Assembly (NCBI GenBank): GCA_022828595.1
Contig: JAKGHH010000005.1
Coordinates: 66,459,655-66,523,654, forward strand
DNA length: 64,000 bases
Reading direction: 5' to 3'
Origin: Nelumbo lutea
Taxonomy: Eukaryota > Streptophyta > Magnoliopsida > Proteales > Nelumbonaceae
This document shows, piece by piece, positions 1-11,639 of this stretch (its first letter is position 1; every line of letters begins with the position of its first letter). The position numbers and the translations under genes are program-made. Below the pieces are notes generated by a model. It saw nothing but the letters and a program-made list of their open reading frames with translations, was not told the DNA's origin and made no database searches.

Positions 1-1
1 A

Positions 2-1083
2 TCCATCTGGCGAAGAGTCCTACCATATAATTCCAAATGGTCACGAAAGGAGTTAATGATCTCTACCTTAGGGTCAGAACTGGGATGCCTTTCCTGAGTT
101 ACCATGGGACCAATCTCTTGAGATGCCATATTAGCTGAGTTATACCTTTTCTGATTCTGCTGACTTGGTTTCTTGCTCTGATCAGTTGTTGACTTCTTAC
201 CCAAATCCTGTGCCCATTTAGGTTTTCCATGGAGATCCCATCAGGTATCTATGGTGTGTCTTGCCTTCCGCCAGTGAATGCACCAAAGCTTACTCTTATC
301 ATTTGTTCTCTTCTGAGAGTCACCCTTATTAGAACCACCTCCAACATTAGTATCTGAACTTCCCCGGACAGCTAGAGCAACTGTCTCCCCCTCTATAGAA
401 TTCATCACATTTCTTCTACTTTCTTCTGACTGAATCAAGGCATAAACCTCCTGAGCTGATGGCAAGTCTTTACTTCCCAAGATCTACACCTTGATGAACT
501 CATATGAAGGATTCAGCCCCAAGAGGAAGGCAAATACCCATTGTAGAGATACAAGTGATTTGTATGCCTTTGCATCCTCATCACACTTTCGGTTAACATT
601 CTGATAGTGATCAAGTTCTTTCCATATCGATGTCAGATCCGAATAGTACACCGAGAGACTCCTTTCTCCCTACTTACAAGTGGACAATTCAGCTTGCAGT
701 TGGTATATCTTGGCATAATGTCTCTGCTCTGAATAGGTGGACTTTTCTTGTTCCCATATTTCACAAGCAGTTTCAGCCCACATAAAAGTTTTTCTCACCT
801 ATGGCAGCAGGGAAACCAAGAGCCAAGACATCACCATACTATTTTCTTGGTTCCATCTATCATATTCAGCACTTCCGCACTTCGGTTCCTTCACTTTCTC
901 ATTGATGTATCCTATTTTTCCCCTAGCAGTGATGTAGAGTTTTATTCCCCTACACCATTCAAGGTAATTCAGACCATCAAAGGGAATGACAGCCATGGGG
1001 AAACTCATATCCATTCCCCCACTTACCCCATTTTGATTTTCAAAAATCCCTAAAGTAGCAGAATTCTCAGAAGACATGGTCAA
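2..1083 (-). pseudogene. copia gag relic
   Basis: Two open pieces remain, about 799-1083 and 241-480. The first carries the plant copia gag segment [16 protein letters not shown]. The second ends in a zinc-knuckle-like stretch in which the second cysteine has become tryptophan (CIHWRKARHTID), so the CCHC knuckle is broken. The product would have been the nucleocapsid-type protein of the retrotransposon particle. Stops separate the pieces. Confidence 0.75.
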
Positions 1084-1644
1084 CACAGAATTTTTTTATC
1101 AAAAAACTTTAACTTAGGATCCCTCCTTATATCAGAACAAAAAAACTCCACACACAACAAGTGATTAGTCCACCCACACTGCAGTTTTTGGACTTAATTT
1201 GAGCACAAGACCAGCACCAATTTCCAAAATAAACAAGATGACAGATATGGTTTTCAGACTTGTATGGAGTAGCAGTCCCAACCTACTAGTTTTCTCAGCA
1301 GGTCTACAAGCAATAATCACAAGGGGAGATCCTTACACACAAGGCATCAAGCCAACAAGTAGAGAAAACAGGTCATACGTGACCTACAACAGCCTTTCAC
1401 AGGTACAGGATCACACGATCCAAAACAAGCAGAGGAAAAACCTCACAAGGATGTGCTAACATTCAGTGGTTCAGGTCCATTCGTTTTCCTCTTAGTACAC
1501 GACCAAGGGAAGAGAAGAAAAGAAAAGAAAAAAAAATGGGGTGGTACCAGTTGCAGGTCTGATTCGAACAACCCAAATGTACTCTGTTCCACCCAGATTC
1601 AGCAGCTTGGAGAAGACACTTGATTGCCCAGATTCAATGGCCAC

Positions 1645-1656
1645 GCTCTGATACCA
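1645..1656 (-). other. Primer-binding site (tRNA-iMet)
   Basis: The minus strand reads TGGTATCAGAGC just inside the LTR, the usual plant copia/gypsy primer site pairing with the 3' end of initiator tRNA-Met. Confidence 0.85.
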
Positions 1657-1931
1657 TCTTGACAGTAAATCTGATTGAACGTTACAGCAAAGAGAAGAGA
1701 AAAGAAGAGAAGAGGAGAGAAGAGAAGAGAAGAAGTAAGAAAAAGTGTCGAGGCAATGGAACAGTATTGGCGGCACCAGCTTCATTATAATATATAGGGC
1801 GAAAAAATAAGGAAAATGACCCTTGTGCCCCTACTAAGTGATAGTACAATAATAGATTAAAATAAAAAAGGCTTTAATCAGCTAAACAGATCCTAACAAA
1901 CATAAAATCAATTATTTTAACACTTTCAACA
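1657..1931 (-). repeat. 5' LTR of minus-strand copia element
   Basis: On the minus strand it starts TGTTGAAAGTG at 1931 and ends near ACTGTCA, a few bases before the primer-binding site. It carries a pyrimidine-rich (TTCTC)n stretch near its 3' end. Short blocks around GGGTC and GCCCTATATA match the LTRs of the element at 47-52 kb, but most of the LTR differs. About 275 bp, small and typical for copia. Confidence 0.75.
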
Positions 1932-3934
1932 GGGTGTGTGTTTTGGTGGATTTAGGTGCAGTTAGTTGTTTAGTTTCTTGGATTCTATGAATTGATTATA
2001 TTGTTATGTTATGAATAAAGATGGATTTTGTTATAGGGGGCCAAGAACCGTTTTTAGTGTTTAAGGAGGTCTGACCCCCTCAAAGTGACCTTCTCTTTTT
2101 CTCTAAACATTATATTTTCTGTTAGCTCAAGAAAGCACGTATCAGGCACATGTTCAACCCCACAGATATAAGCACTATGCCCAACCTTGTATTGGAGTTT
2201 TACCCAATCGATAGTAGTTATCCATACTTCTTAACTATAAAATATTAAAAAAAAAAAAAGTCCACAGCAGAGGTTCTGTTTTTACACATTGCAAGGTCTT
2301 TTTCCACGAGTGAAGGATGAACAGAAGAATGTGGAGACTGGAGACACCTTCAGCTGCGTTTGGAAATGGTGTAAATGTGTGTGTGTGTGTGTGTGTGTAT
2401 ACACACACACTACAAATCATGACACCTCCGGTTCAGGTGCATGCAAAGTGGGACTGAGTGTCCAAGTTTTCACTTTATTTGACACTCTTCTCGTTTGGCA
2501 ACTAACAATGCAAAACATGGGTGCTTCTCTCAATGGAAGAAGAGCATGAATTTACTTGGTTAAAATCAAAGTAGTTTTTCACCCAAGATCAAAGTAAACT
2601 CTGACAAGTTTGCAAGTTTATTTTGATCTTAAGGTTATTTTCACATTGTTTCCAAAGGCATGCAATTCAGGACCGGGGTGCAATAATGCACCCAACCGGC
2701 ATTTACATCATTTCCAAGCACAGCCTTCTGAGCTCCAAAATACATTGCTAAGTGAAGGTCCCTAAGTTGTTGTTGGGGAAGTTGAATGGATGACCAATTA
2801 GCAAATCCATTCTGGATAGTTACATATGCATGTATTTGCTTATGCATTTAATCACATATATGTTTATGTGGAAATATACAAATATGTAATCAAAATAAAA
2901 CATTTATTATCCTTGCTTGACCTACCATGGACAAAGCAAGGTCTATTTTTTCCCACCAGACAAAAAAAAAGAATAACACTGGGGAAGAGGGTCCTTATAA
3001 AGTACAAACATCATTTATCAATGTGGATGAAAACATTTTTCTAGACTCCAAATTTCTAAGATATGAAAGGGAATCTGCTAAGGAACAATCCTTTCATCCA
3101 TCAGCAAGAAATCTACAAACTCAGGATGAGACAACTGGTTGCAAAAATAAGTGATAAAAGAAAACAAACTTTTCTTCTTATCACAAACCTTAGCATCCAG
3201 AACCATCATTAAGGGCCGAGGCTTCACATATAAGGATCACGATTCAAAAAATTCTGCCAAAGAACCTACTTGAGTTGCATTTCAAGAAAACTTTGTCCAT
3301 GTTTTGCAAAAACTGAGTTGGGGTTTTAACCACCTGATAACTCCTTTCAACCTCCTATATAATATTATCTATAAAATATTTAAAAATTTACAAAAAAAAA
3401 AAAAGAAAAAAGTGTTACCCACCTCTTTTTACATTACCAATAATTAATAAATTAGTAATAGAAAGCAGCCATATATTTTTATTGTTACCACATAAATTTC
3501 ATTTGCAGGTTTAAGCTCACATTCAGTGCATATGTTAGTTAATAAATAATTGTATCACTTTATAAGTTGATATACATATATAATATGCAAATGCTCAACA
3601 ATGCTCCAAATACTTGCAACCTTCAAAATTGGCATGCCAAGTATTTACTCTGGTTCAATGCTCTAGTGCCTAGGCACTAACAGACAACAGAATCAGTAAT
3701 ATCATTGTCCTCGAGAAGATCCATAATAGGTCTTACTCCAGCTAAAGAGTGTAGAACTGATTATTTGACAATTATATACTAGGACATGAATTATAAATTA
3801 TGCCTATGGAAAGAATAAATAAATTATTTCTCAAACTCTACCATGACAAAAAGCTATGATCAGAACATGGAAAAATATATGACCAATCAAAAAGCTACAA
3901 GGAAAAGAAAAACAAATAAGGAACATGGAAATAC
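1932..3934. other. Isomerase intron or truncated downstream sequence, no gene seen
   Basis: I searched this stretch by eye on the minus strand for the next expected isomerase segments (the conserved GGRYS and catalytic C-terminal region) and did not find them. The sequence is AT-rich and contains a GT microsatellite. Small open frames here resemble nothing I know. It is either a very long intron 9 or unrelated DNA next to a truncated gene. Confidence 0.5.
2375..2410. repeat. (GT)n/(AC)n microsatellite
   Basis: About 11 GT units followed by TA and about 5 AC units, so the tract is itself self-complementary. Confidence 0.9.
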
Positions 3935-6703
3935 CGTAAGGTTTGTACTGACAGCCACCATATGCTTTGCAACTGCTTGAGGTCTGACATGGTAGAACAA
4001 ATAAATGAATTGTGTGCAAAAGAAAATTATCAGAACCAAATTCCCAAAAGACTAAGTTAGGTTAGTTCACAGACCCAAGGGCAGCTGAAATCCACTCCCT
4101 CAGTGTTCGGGCATTCAACATGGTTTCAGCTGTTGTAAAAGTCTTTGAAACCACCACAACTGCAAAAATAAATAGCTAGGATATGAAACGCAGAAAACAC
4201 TTCAAATGAAAAGTGCCAAAATGCCAGGAAAAAAACACAAAACATGCAGTTTACCTAATGTGGTTTCAGGATTCAACCCTGTGATACTTTTGGCAACATC
4301 AATTGGATCAACATTTGCAAGACTGCAGCAAAATGTTAATATAGGATAAGGTAGACTACAAAATGGAGAGAGTTACTCATTAAAAAACATAACATTGGGC
4401 TATCAACAAATCTAGACTGATTTTACAATACCACCCATCAAAACTGAAGAACTTTTTCTAGAACACCTAACACAATTCCCCCAAGTGTCTAGAAAAATTT
4501 TAGATTTAGTGCAGAAAATCTCTTCTACGCAGCATTCATCAGATCATAGACCCAAAGTAGGGGTGGACCCAAATCGAGCTTTTCATGAGCTATTCGAGCT
4601 CAGCTCATGAAAAGCTCGATTCAAGCTGATCTCAAGCCCAATAATATAGGCTCGTTTACTAATCAAGCAAAGCTTGAGCCCAATGAAGCTCAGCTCATTG
4701 AGCCAAGCCAAGCTCAAACATATGAGCTTTCAAGTCAACCCAAATTTGAGCTACTGTTTCTAGCTCAAGTTGAGCTCAAGCCCAAACTCAAGTCTCATGT
4801 TTTTTCTGCCAAACCAAGCTCAAATATCCAGATATTTGGCTTGACTCAGCTCAAACCCACCCCTACTCCATAGTAAACATATACCCTAGGTAAAAGACTC
4901 AAGGAATCAAACTCTTCATAAACAATTAATGCATCAAGAATAATTGAATTCATGGATCTTTCTTACAATCGCAACTGACGTCCTTTTGAACATTGTATAG
5001 CTTCTGGGTCTGCGTGCAGAACAACTTCAAACATTGGAAAACAGAAACAACTTCCAAATCTACAATAGAAGCAAGACTATATTGTAGGTGGCAAACATAT
5101 AGCCAATATGGTATCAACTCACCTGTTTGAAGAGCAGTGTGAACAAATAGAGGACCCAAGAAGCTTCCACCAATACCAACAGCAACAACATCCTTGAATG
5201 GTTTTCCTGTAACTCCAGCCTGATTACCATTTTTTATCAGCCTTTACTTGATATTTAAGCACCATAACTAATACAATATTTCTTTCCTTATAGAGTTATA
5301 AATCCTTCATGTACACCTTTTACCTATAACTAATACAATATTTGTTAATTTCCTTACAAAAAGGATAATAAAATACCCAGGAGCCACTTCGGACTCTTTC
5401 AGAGAAATCGCTGATATTGTCCAAGACTTTCCAAACATCAGGAACCACATTCTTCCCATCACTGTATATTACTTTATCCTTTGAAGCACGTAGAGCTACA
5501 TGAAGGACAGATCTATTCTCAGTGCCGTTTATCTGAAGAAACCAACCAAAAATTCAGATGCGAAGTTCAAATGGTTATCTTGTCATAAGAAGTAGCCATA
5601 AAACAAGTATACAAGATTAAACTATTGAGATGGATGCAGGGCAAGACTACAAAGGTATTCCTAGAAATGGGTTCATTCTTAGTAACCTAGGGGTAAGGGG
5701 TAATCCCAATGGGTGATGAGAGAAGATGAAATTTATCTATGACAATTTGAACATGTCTGAAGACAACCACTAACTACAACAGTGAGGAGCAATTTAATGC
5801 AAGTTGAGGGTTCTATAACCATACAACAGTGAGAAGCAATTAATGCAAGTTAAGGGTTCAAAATGAGTCAGGAGAAACCAAGGAAATGGTTGAAACAATA
5901 ATAAAGGACTTAAATATTCAAAGCTTAACAGAACACACAACCTCAACAGAGTGAATATCAAACAAAACCATGTAGCCAACTCCAAATAGCTAGATTAAGA
6001 TTCTGCCAAGTTGAGTTGACTTCAGTATCTAGTCATATGAACTGCAGCAGTATTTTAATTCTGCCATAAAACAACTATTTAAGTTTCCTGAAATGCAAGT
6101 CTTACATCAGCATTTAAGACCAATTTGGCACAGTGTATGTGCTTTAGGACATGATATTTACTTACATGCTCTCCACCGTACATGCTATTAATCTTTTGCT
6201 TGAGATGTGCTGCCTCTGCAAGTCTGAAGAGCTTCTCCATGGTCTCCTGAGTGGCACACTGCCTTGAGTAGTCCAATAGCAACCCATCGGATTCACTAGA
6301 AATACATAGCAAGATAATATATTAGAAAATATGCACTAATCCCAAAACAGGAAACAAAAAGAAAGAAAACATATAAAACTTCAGATATTCATGTAATATA
6401 AAACTTCAGATGTTCAATTTCTTGTAAGCTATGCTATCTAATTCAAACAGAAGATAGTCTCTAAGAGTAAAACTGAGAATCATACAGCATCATTGACTTG
6501 CAGCGTTCAGAGTCACTCATCAAATCACGTAAATGTGTCTTCTTGATATCCTCAACATGGGCCTGCATTGTAATACAAGTTTCATCGGAAATACTATATG
6601 GTAGCTATAAAATGCACCCTTCTTAAAAAGAACAGCATGTAATTTAGTATACCTTTAAGTCCCTCCAAGGTTCTGTCTCACAAATGAGTGTTCGTGAAGC
6701 CAT
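3935..6703 (-). CDS. PGIC: Cytosolic glucose-6-phosphate isomerase, N-terminal half (9 coding exons; 3' part missing)
   Basis: The enzyme interconverts glucose-6-phosphate and fructose-6-phosphate in the cytosol. Coding exons on the minus strand: 6703-6653, 6562-6486, 6295-6166, 5532-5377, 5219-5123, 5009-4967, 4322-4255, 4159-4075, 3983-3935. They join in frame to exactly 252 codons, all with GT-AG introns and no stop. The protein starts [17 protein letters not shown] and contains [19 protein letters not shown], the sugar-phosphate-binding [12 protein letters not shown] (exon 5), [14 protein letters not shown] and [16 protein letters not shown], all hallmarks of plant cytosolic isomerase. 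There is no transit peptide, which argues against the plastid form. The family is about 560-570 residues, so roughly 55 percent is absent from the window. Either the remaining exons lie beyond position 1, past a copia insertion in intron 9, or this is a 3'-truncated copy. Intact frames favour a live or recently live gene. Confidence 0.93.
4558..4866. mobile_element. hAT-like miniature element, GAGCTCAAG word type
   Basis: Ends are TAGGGGTGG and CCACCCCTA, a perfect 9-bp inverted pair. Flanking 8-mers (acccaaag / ctccatag) agree at 5 of 8 positions, suggesting an aged 8-bp target duplication. The body is built from words such as GAGCTC, GCTCAAG and AAGCTCGA on both strands. It sits in intron 6 of the isomerase gene. 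Confidence 0.6.
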
Positions 6704-8189
6704 CTGCAGTCATGGGAGATTGTTTAATATGGTATCACCGTAGTTGAGATTATTTAATATGAGTGTTCCAGGTGTAGTTGAGAATAGACATGGTTGTTGC
6801 ACAGACAGGTAAAAATAGATGCATTGGCGCTTCATGAAATCATTCATTTCTTATGAACCTAACCATCTATGAACCAAAACGGAATAGAAAGTTAAGAAAT
6901 GAAAGTGCTATGGTTTTTGGCATAAAACTTTAAGAAAAGTGACAAATTAAGAACAGTATAAACGTTACTTCTTTCTCCTTTGGGTAGATCACTGGGGAAA
7001 CAAGAGTTATACAAGACAAGGTGGCACGTTCTCAGAAAGCCTCCTCAAAAATAAACCTATTCAACATATTGACTCATTTTCATCATAATTAATAACCGCC
7101 GTACCCTGAATGCTTTCTGGAAGCACATGCAAAATCTTTATTTTGTTCTGATTTTTCTTGCCACATGCCACATATCCAATATAGATCTTATCCTCTATGG
7201 AATTTAGTTGTTCCTCCAAGGCATCCAATGACCAGTTGTATATCTCCTACTAGCCACACTTCTTTGGCACCTAAGCCCTTTTCTCATAGAAGAGTCTGCC
7301 TTGCCAAGGATGCTTCAACCAGATCAATGGTATTTTCCTTCTTCTTAGTTGGTCAAGGTGGTCATGGATCAAGCACCTGATTAAACCTTCATCTTCCTTA
7401 TTAACAAGCGACTCAAAATTCAAAACTGAGTTTGACAGTGAGACAGTCTGGAGGGATTCATCTTACAATTGTTACGATCTTTTTACTCCTGTTCTTAATT
7501 CCTATCAGATGACTTTCCAGCAAGTCCTTTCCCACCGCTTCTATCTATTCCATTAAGATTTTGTGGGCTTTCTCCGCAATCTGAGTTGAGTTAGGGTCCT
7601 CATTTCTGAATATCCATCCATTTCAACTTAGCCACATTGCCCATGTGAAGAAGACTAGCTTTTAGCCTTCCCCATCATTCTTTTTTTTTTTTTCTTTCAG
7701 TCTCATTCCCCAAGTTAGGAATGGATTCCCCGTCCTCTCTTAAGTCCTAAGTGCTGATGCTCCATTGATTGCTATATTTAATGAGCTAGGAATGTTTTAT
7801 GATATATTAACCATAATGAATTTTTATTTTTTTGGTTGGGGTGAGGACTGAGGAGAAAGAGGAGGAAGAGTTGAGCTACTAATAAATTATTGAATCAACA
7901 TGGCAGGATAATACAAAGAAAAATAAAATGGCACTGAACAACAAAAAACTGGTTAGAACGTCCAAGCAAATGGAACGAGTTCTTTGAAACAGATTATCGA
8001 TCCAAATAACCTGAAAAATAATTCCGAGCTCTTGCAAAACCTCGACACAGATAAACACTACAAATACCAATGAGTTTACAAACAACAATTCATGATAATC
8101 CAGGACTGACGATCATCTGTGAACTTTGATAAAAATATCATGTAAACAAATCAAGCAAGCACTTAGAAATGAAAAACTGAATACATTAC

Positions 8190-8270
8190 CGCTCTGTCTG
8201 AACCTGAAATCAAAATAATTGCAGATGAGATTAGGGGTTTGGCCACTGAAAACAAAACCGCTCGCTGCGC
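8190..8270 (-). other. PGIC: Likely 5' untranslated exon of the isomerase gene
   Basis: The start codon at 6703 directly follows a splice acceptor (actgcag), so the leader must come from an upstream exon. A donor GCG|gtaatg at 8190/8189 fits, giving a leader intron of about 1.49 kb. The start of the exon is inferred from the TATA box; no transcript evidence is available here. Confidence 0.55.
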
Positions 8271-8292
8271 GCTTAGTTTCCCGTGTTTCCTC

Positions 8293-8303
8293 CTTTTATA
8301 TAT
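8293..8303 (-). promoter_or_regulatory. PGIC: TATA box of the isomerase gene
   Basis: The minus strand reads atatataaaag about 25-35 bases upstream of the inferred transcription start and leader exon. Position and sequence fit a core plant promoter; function is inferred. Confidence 0.5.
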
Positions 8304-8486
8304 TTCTATTTCTATTCTCTATCTGTGGGCGAGTGTTGCCGAGGCACTTTATTACTGCAACACCGCGTGTCACTAAGACTGAGAGAAGGAAGTGGGCAGG
8401 GATTGTTTCAACGTTTCAGCGTGATGTCTTGCAATGTTTTAAAAACCCTGCGTTTAGACATTAGAGGCCGAACTAGAGTTGAAAAT

Positions 8487-8560
8487 CGTTGAAAAGCGAG
8501 CACGGCGCAGCACGAATTGGGCCGTGCCAGCCTGCCAGGCCCGGCACGAACCCACGTATC
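8487..8560. repeat. GGCCCGGCACG-word repeat fragment, left part
   Basis: A GC-rich block made of GGCCGTGCC, GCCAGGCCC and GGCACG words in AT-rich DNA. A similar block occurs at 11102-11131. The two may be halves of one low-complexity element split by the Helitron-like DNA between them. Confidence 0.35.
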
Positions 8561-11066
8561 GTGTTAAATATTCATGTTTTTATTAATGTTTTATTTTTTT
8601 AATTTCTGTCATTTTTCTGTACCATTTATAAAACTGAGATGGTAACAACTTTTAGTCAAAACGACTGATTTTATTTTTTCTTTTTACCCTCTACAATTTT
8701 TGTTTTTCCAGTATTTAATTTAACTATCATAATTCATGAGGTTGTTCATTAAACTTTTTCCAACCATAAAAAATGAGAATGCAAATGGTTGTATCTTAAT
8801 TTTACTTTCCATCTTTATCTTCAACAATTTTTGTTTTCCAATATTATTTTTTGATCATTCAAGTATTTAAACTTAACATAAATGGCCACATACATTCTCT
8901 GGTGGTAACCTTGTTGCTATCTACTATTTTCATTTAACTCATTGCGACCATTCATAAATTCTCATAAATTATAAATAAGACACATAAGGACGGCTAAATG
9001 GTGGTTGGAGATCCCATAACCAATAATTTATCATTATTTATGTTTTTTCTGAAATCATATATCAATTAATTATTATATATATTCACCCTGGTATTTAGAA
9101 TAAAAATTAAAAATCCATGAACCTCGCTTAGGATTAACATAGTGCATGTGAAATCATTTAAACACCAAACCTTAAAAATAACACAAAAGACACCTCTTAT
9201 TAAATTAATACTAATTTTAGTTAGATAATATTAATACTATTATGGGCTTAATATTAATTTAGTACTAAAAAATGAGAATGTTGCAATTGGTTTGGTCAAA
9301 ACACCATGATTTTACTTTCCAACTTTACCCCCAACTTTCTATTTTTTCCCATCATAGATATTGTCATTGCAAAATAATTATGAAAAACATAAGATGGAAA
9401 AAAATAATATAAATTGCAAAAAAGTAAAGAAATACATAGAATTTACAAAAAAAAATGAGAATGTTTCAATTGGTTTGCTCAAAACATGCTTATATTACTT
9501 TCTAACTTTACCCTAAACTTTCTATTCTTTTCTATTTGTATATATTGTCATTGCAAAGTAATTGTGAAAAAAACACAAATAATGAAGAAAACAATATAAA
9601 TTATAAAAAAAAACAAAGAAACATAGAGAAAGTTTACAAAAATATATATATATAGAAAATCATAAAAATTGAAGAAAAAGCATAAATTACAAAATACAAA
9701 GAAAATCCATAAATTACAAAAAAAAAATACACAAAATTCTAGAATAAAATAAGAATTTATATCTATTACCATATATAAAAAATGAGAATGATTCAGTTAG
9801 TGTGGTCAAAAGACCATGTTTTTTCATACCAATTCTACCCCTTAGTTTTTAGTTTTTCCAACATATCCCAATTCTATATGAGGGTGCATGATAGTTGTTG
9901 GCCAAAAAAAAAAACATTGTATTTTCTAAAAAGCCATTGAGTGGGCACCTGACCCATCAACCTACTAATGACCCATTTTGGGTTTAATCCAACCCATTAA
10001 TTTTTCCCATAATACATAAATTCTCAAAAAATATAACTATAAAAAATACATAATATACAAATAAAGATAGAAAATGAAGAAAATAATATAAATTACAAAA
10101 AAAACAAAAAAAATATAGAAAATCATAAAAATGATGAAAATAACATAAATTACAACAAACAAACAAAAACCATAAATTATAGAAAAATGACTAAAAGTTA
10201 TAAAATAAAAGAAGAATTTATAGAAAAATATAAAAAAATGAAAAAATATAACAAAAATTACACAAAAATATAGAAATTTCATTCCATGGGTCCTACACAT
10301 GTTTGTTAGCTGGACCCATGTCTTATAAGGGCATTTGGCCACTGAGACTGTATGTTATCATATGTGTAGCTGTTAGGTAGGGTCTGCAACTCATGCCCTC
10401 GGTCATATGTAACATTGTGACACATTATGAATCGTCTGATTGTTTTATTCTTGGACAAATGTGTGGAGGTGCTCAACGTGCCTAGAAGGTGTTTGCATAC
10501 ATGTTACTCTAGTGGTTGGTTGATAAATTTTGCGTCCAACTAATTTCTTTATCTCCTCTTGGTTAAAAAGTATGAAGAAAATGTTTTTAGGCTTAAATGT
10601 AAGTTTTTAATAGTCATCTTAGATAATGACTTCTGCTATTCAATAATTAATTGAGTAAATTAGTTAACACAACAGCTTAGTTTACTTCTAACGATTAATA
10701 GTAAGTATTTTCATAAGTTTTAGGTTATCACAAAATAGGAGATCGGTTAAGAGTGGCATCTCCAATTCTCATAAATTTTGTGTTTCGTTGGGATGAACTA
10801 TACCTATATATAATGTCATTGAATGTAATTTTATCATTGATTTGGTGCATTAATGTTTTGATTTAATGCATTTGCAACCAACATTTTTATAATTATAAAA
10901 CTCAAATCTTAGCATTTTGTGATGATAGTCTTTTTTTATGTATTATATAATTGTCTTAGAACTTAAACGATATATGAACTTTTATCTATGCCCGAGATGT
11001 TAAAGCATAGTCAAACATCACCATCAATATCAAATACCCCGTGCATCACACGGGCCATTTCACTAG
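8560..11066 (+). mobile_element. Helitron-like element with several 5'-like modules and one 3' end
   Basis: The right end has the Helitron hallmarks: a 6-bp stem CCCGTG/CACGGG (11038-11043 / 11049-11054), then CTAG at 11063-11066 followed by T. Inside, a module with core AAAATGAGAATG, then a GGTCAAAA motif and an ACTTT..ACCC motif, recurs near 8630, 8766, 9264, 9450 and 9771, always in plus orientation. This resembles the 5' segment of other plant Helitrons, including those at 14.3 and 16.5 kb. No Rep/helicase coding remains. The true left boundary is uncertain. Confidence 0.5.
11038..11066 (+). other. Helitron 3' terminal hairpin and CTAG
   Basis: Six-base GC-rich stem with a 5-base loop, a short spacer, then CTAG and a host T. 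This is the standard plant Helitron terminus. Confidence 0.75.
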
Positions 11067-11131
11067 TATTTAGCAAAAAACAAAAACAAAAAAAAAGTCA
11101 AGCAGGCACGTGGGTTGGCCTGGCCCGCTAC

Positions 11132-11547
11132 TAAAGGTGTCAATGGACCAATTTTGGATTGGACTCTGTCCAGTCCAAAATCAATTTGGACAGATTGGAC
11201 AGACCAACACGATATATTGGATTGAACCAATCCAGTCCAAAAAATTTATTATATTGGATTGGACCAGGTTCATTCGCAATAAACTTTATATTGGATTGGG
11301 TTGAATTAAGCCAATATCTAGTCCATTGATATAAGATAAGAATATATGTGTCAATGGACGTGGTTTGGATTGAAACCAATCTAAATCAAAAATGAATTTG
11401 AACATATTGGATGGTTTAGACATTGAATTGGATCGGTCCAAATTGGTCAAAAGCATTCATTGGACTGGATTGGACTTGGTCCATTTATAATGGACTCACA
11501 TTGGATTGGATCAGGTTGGACCAAATCTAGTCCAATTGACACCCCTA
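11132..11547. mobile_element. hAT-like miniature element, GGATTGGACC word type
   Basis: Ends are TAAAGGTGTCAATGGAC and its near complement GTCCAATTGACACCCCTA. Flanks cccgctac (11124-11131) and cccactac (11548-11555) match 7 of 8, an 8-bp duplication as made by hAT transposases. The body repeats GGATTGGACC-like words on both strands throughout. It has no coding capacity. Confidence 0.75.
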
Positions 11548-11639
11548 CCCACTACAGTGTGAACCCCCCACAATAGTGAATTAGTGAGTGGGTCGTCATA
11601 GATCTACGCCAAAGCGCTTTTTCAATTTTTTTCCTTTGG

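Larger units (their letters stand above)
1..1931 (-). mobile_element. Ty1/copia retrotransposon, 5' part, degenerate, cut by window edge
   Basis: Read on the minus strand, the element begins with an LTR (1657-1931), then a primer-binding site complementary to initiator tRNA-Met, then a gag region running toward position 1. The gag translation closely matches the gag of the second copia element at 47.9-48.7 kb, including the shared segment [17 protein letters not shown]. The pol region and the second LTR lie outside the window. Stop codons and frameshifts interrupt gag, so this copy is not expected to make a working protein. It lies downstream, in transcriptional sense, of the last isomerase exon found here, so it may sit inside a later intron of that gene. 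Confidence 0.85.

Noticed and set aside
2641..2847. 68-codon minus-strand open frame as a candidate isomerase exon
   Set aside because: Its peptide does not match any part of glucose-6-phosphate isomerase and it lacks fitting splice borders.
10037..10342. 101-codon minus-strand open frame rich in Phe and Tyr
   Set aside because: Translation of A-rich tandem words inside Helitron-like DNA; low complexity, no family match.
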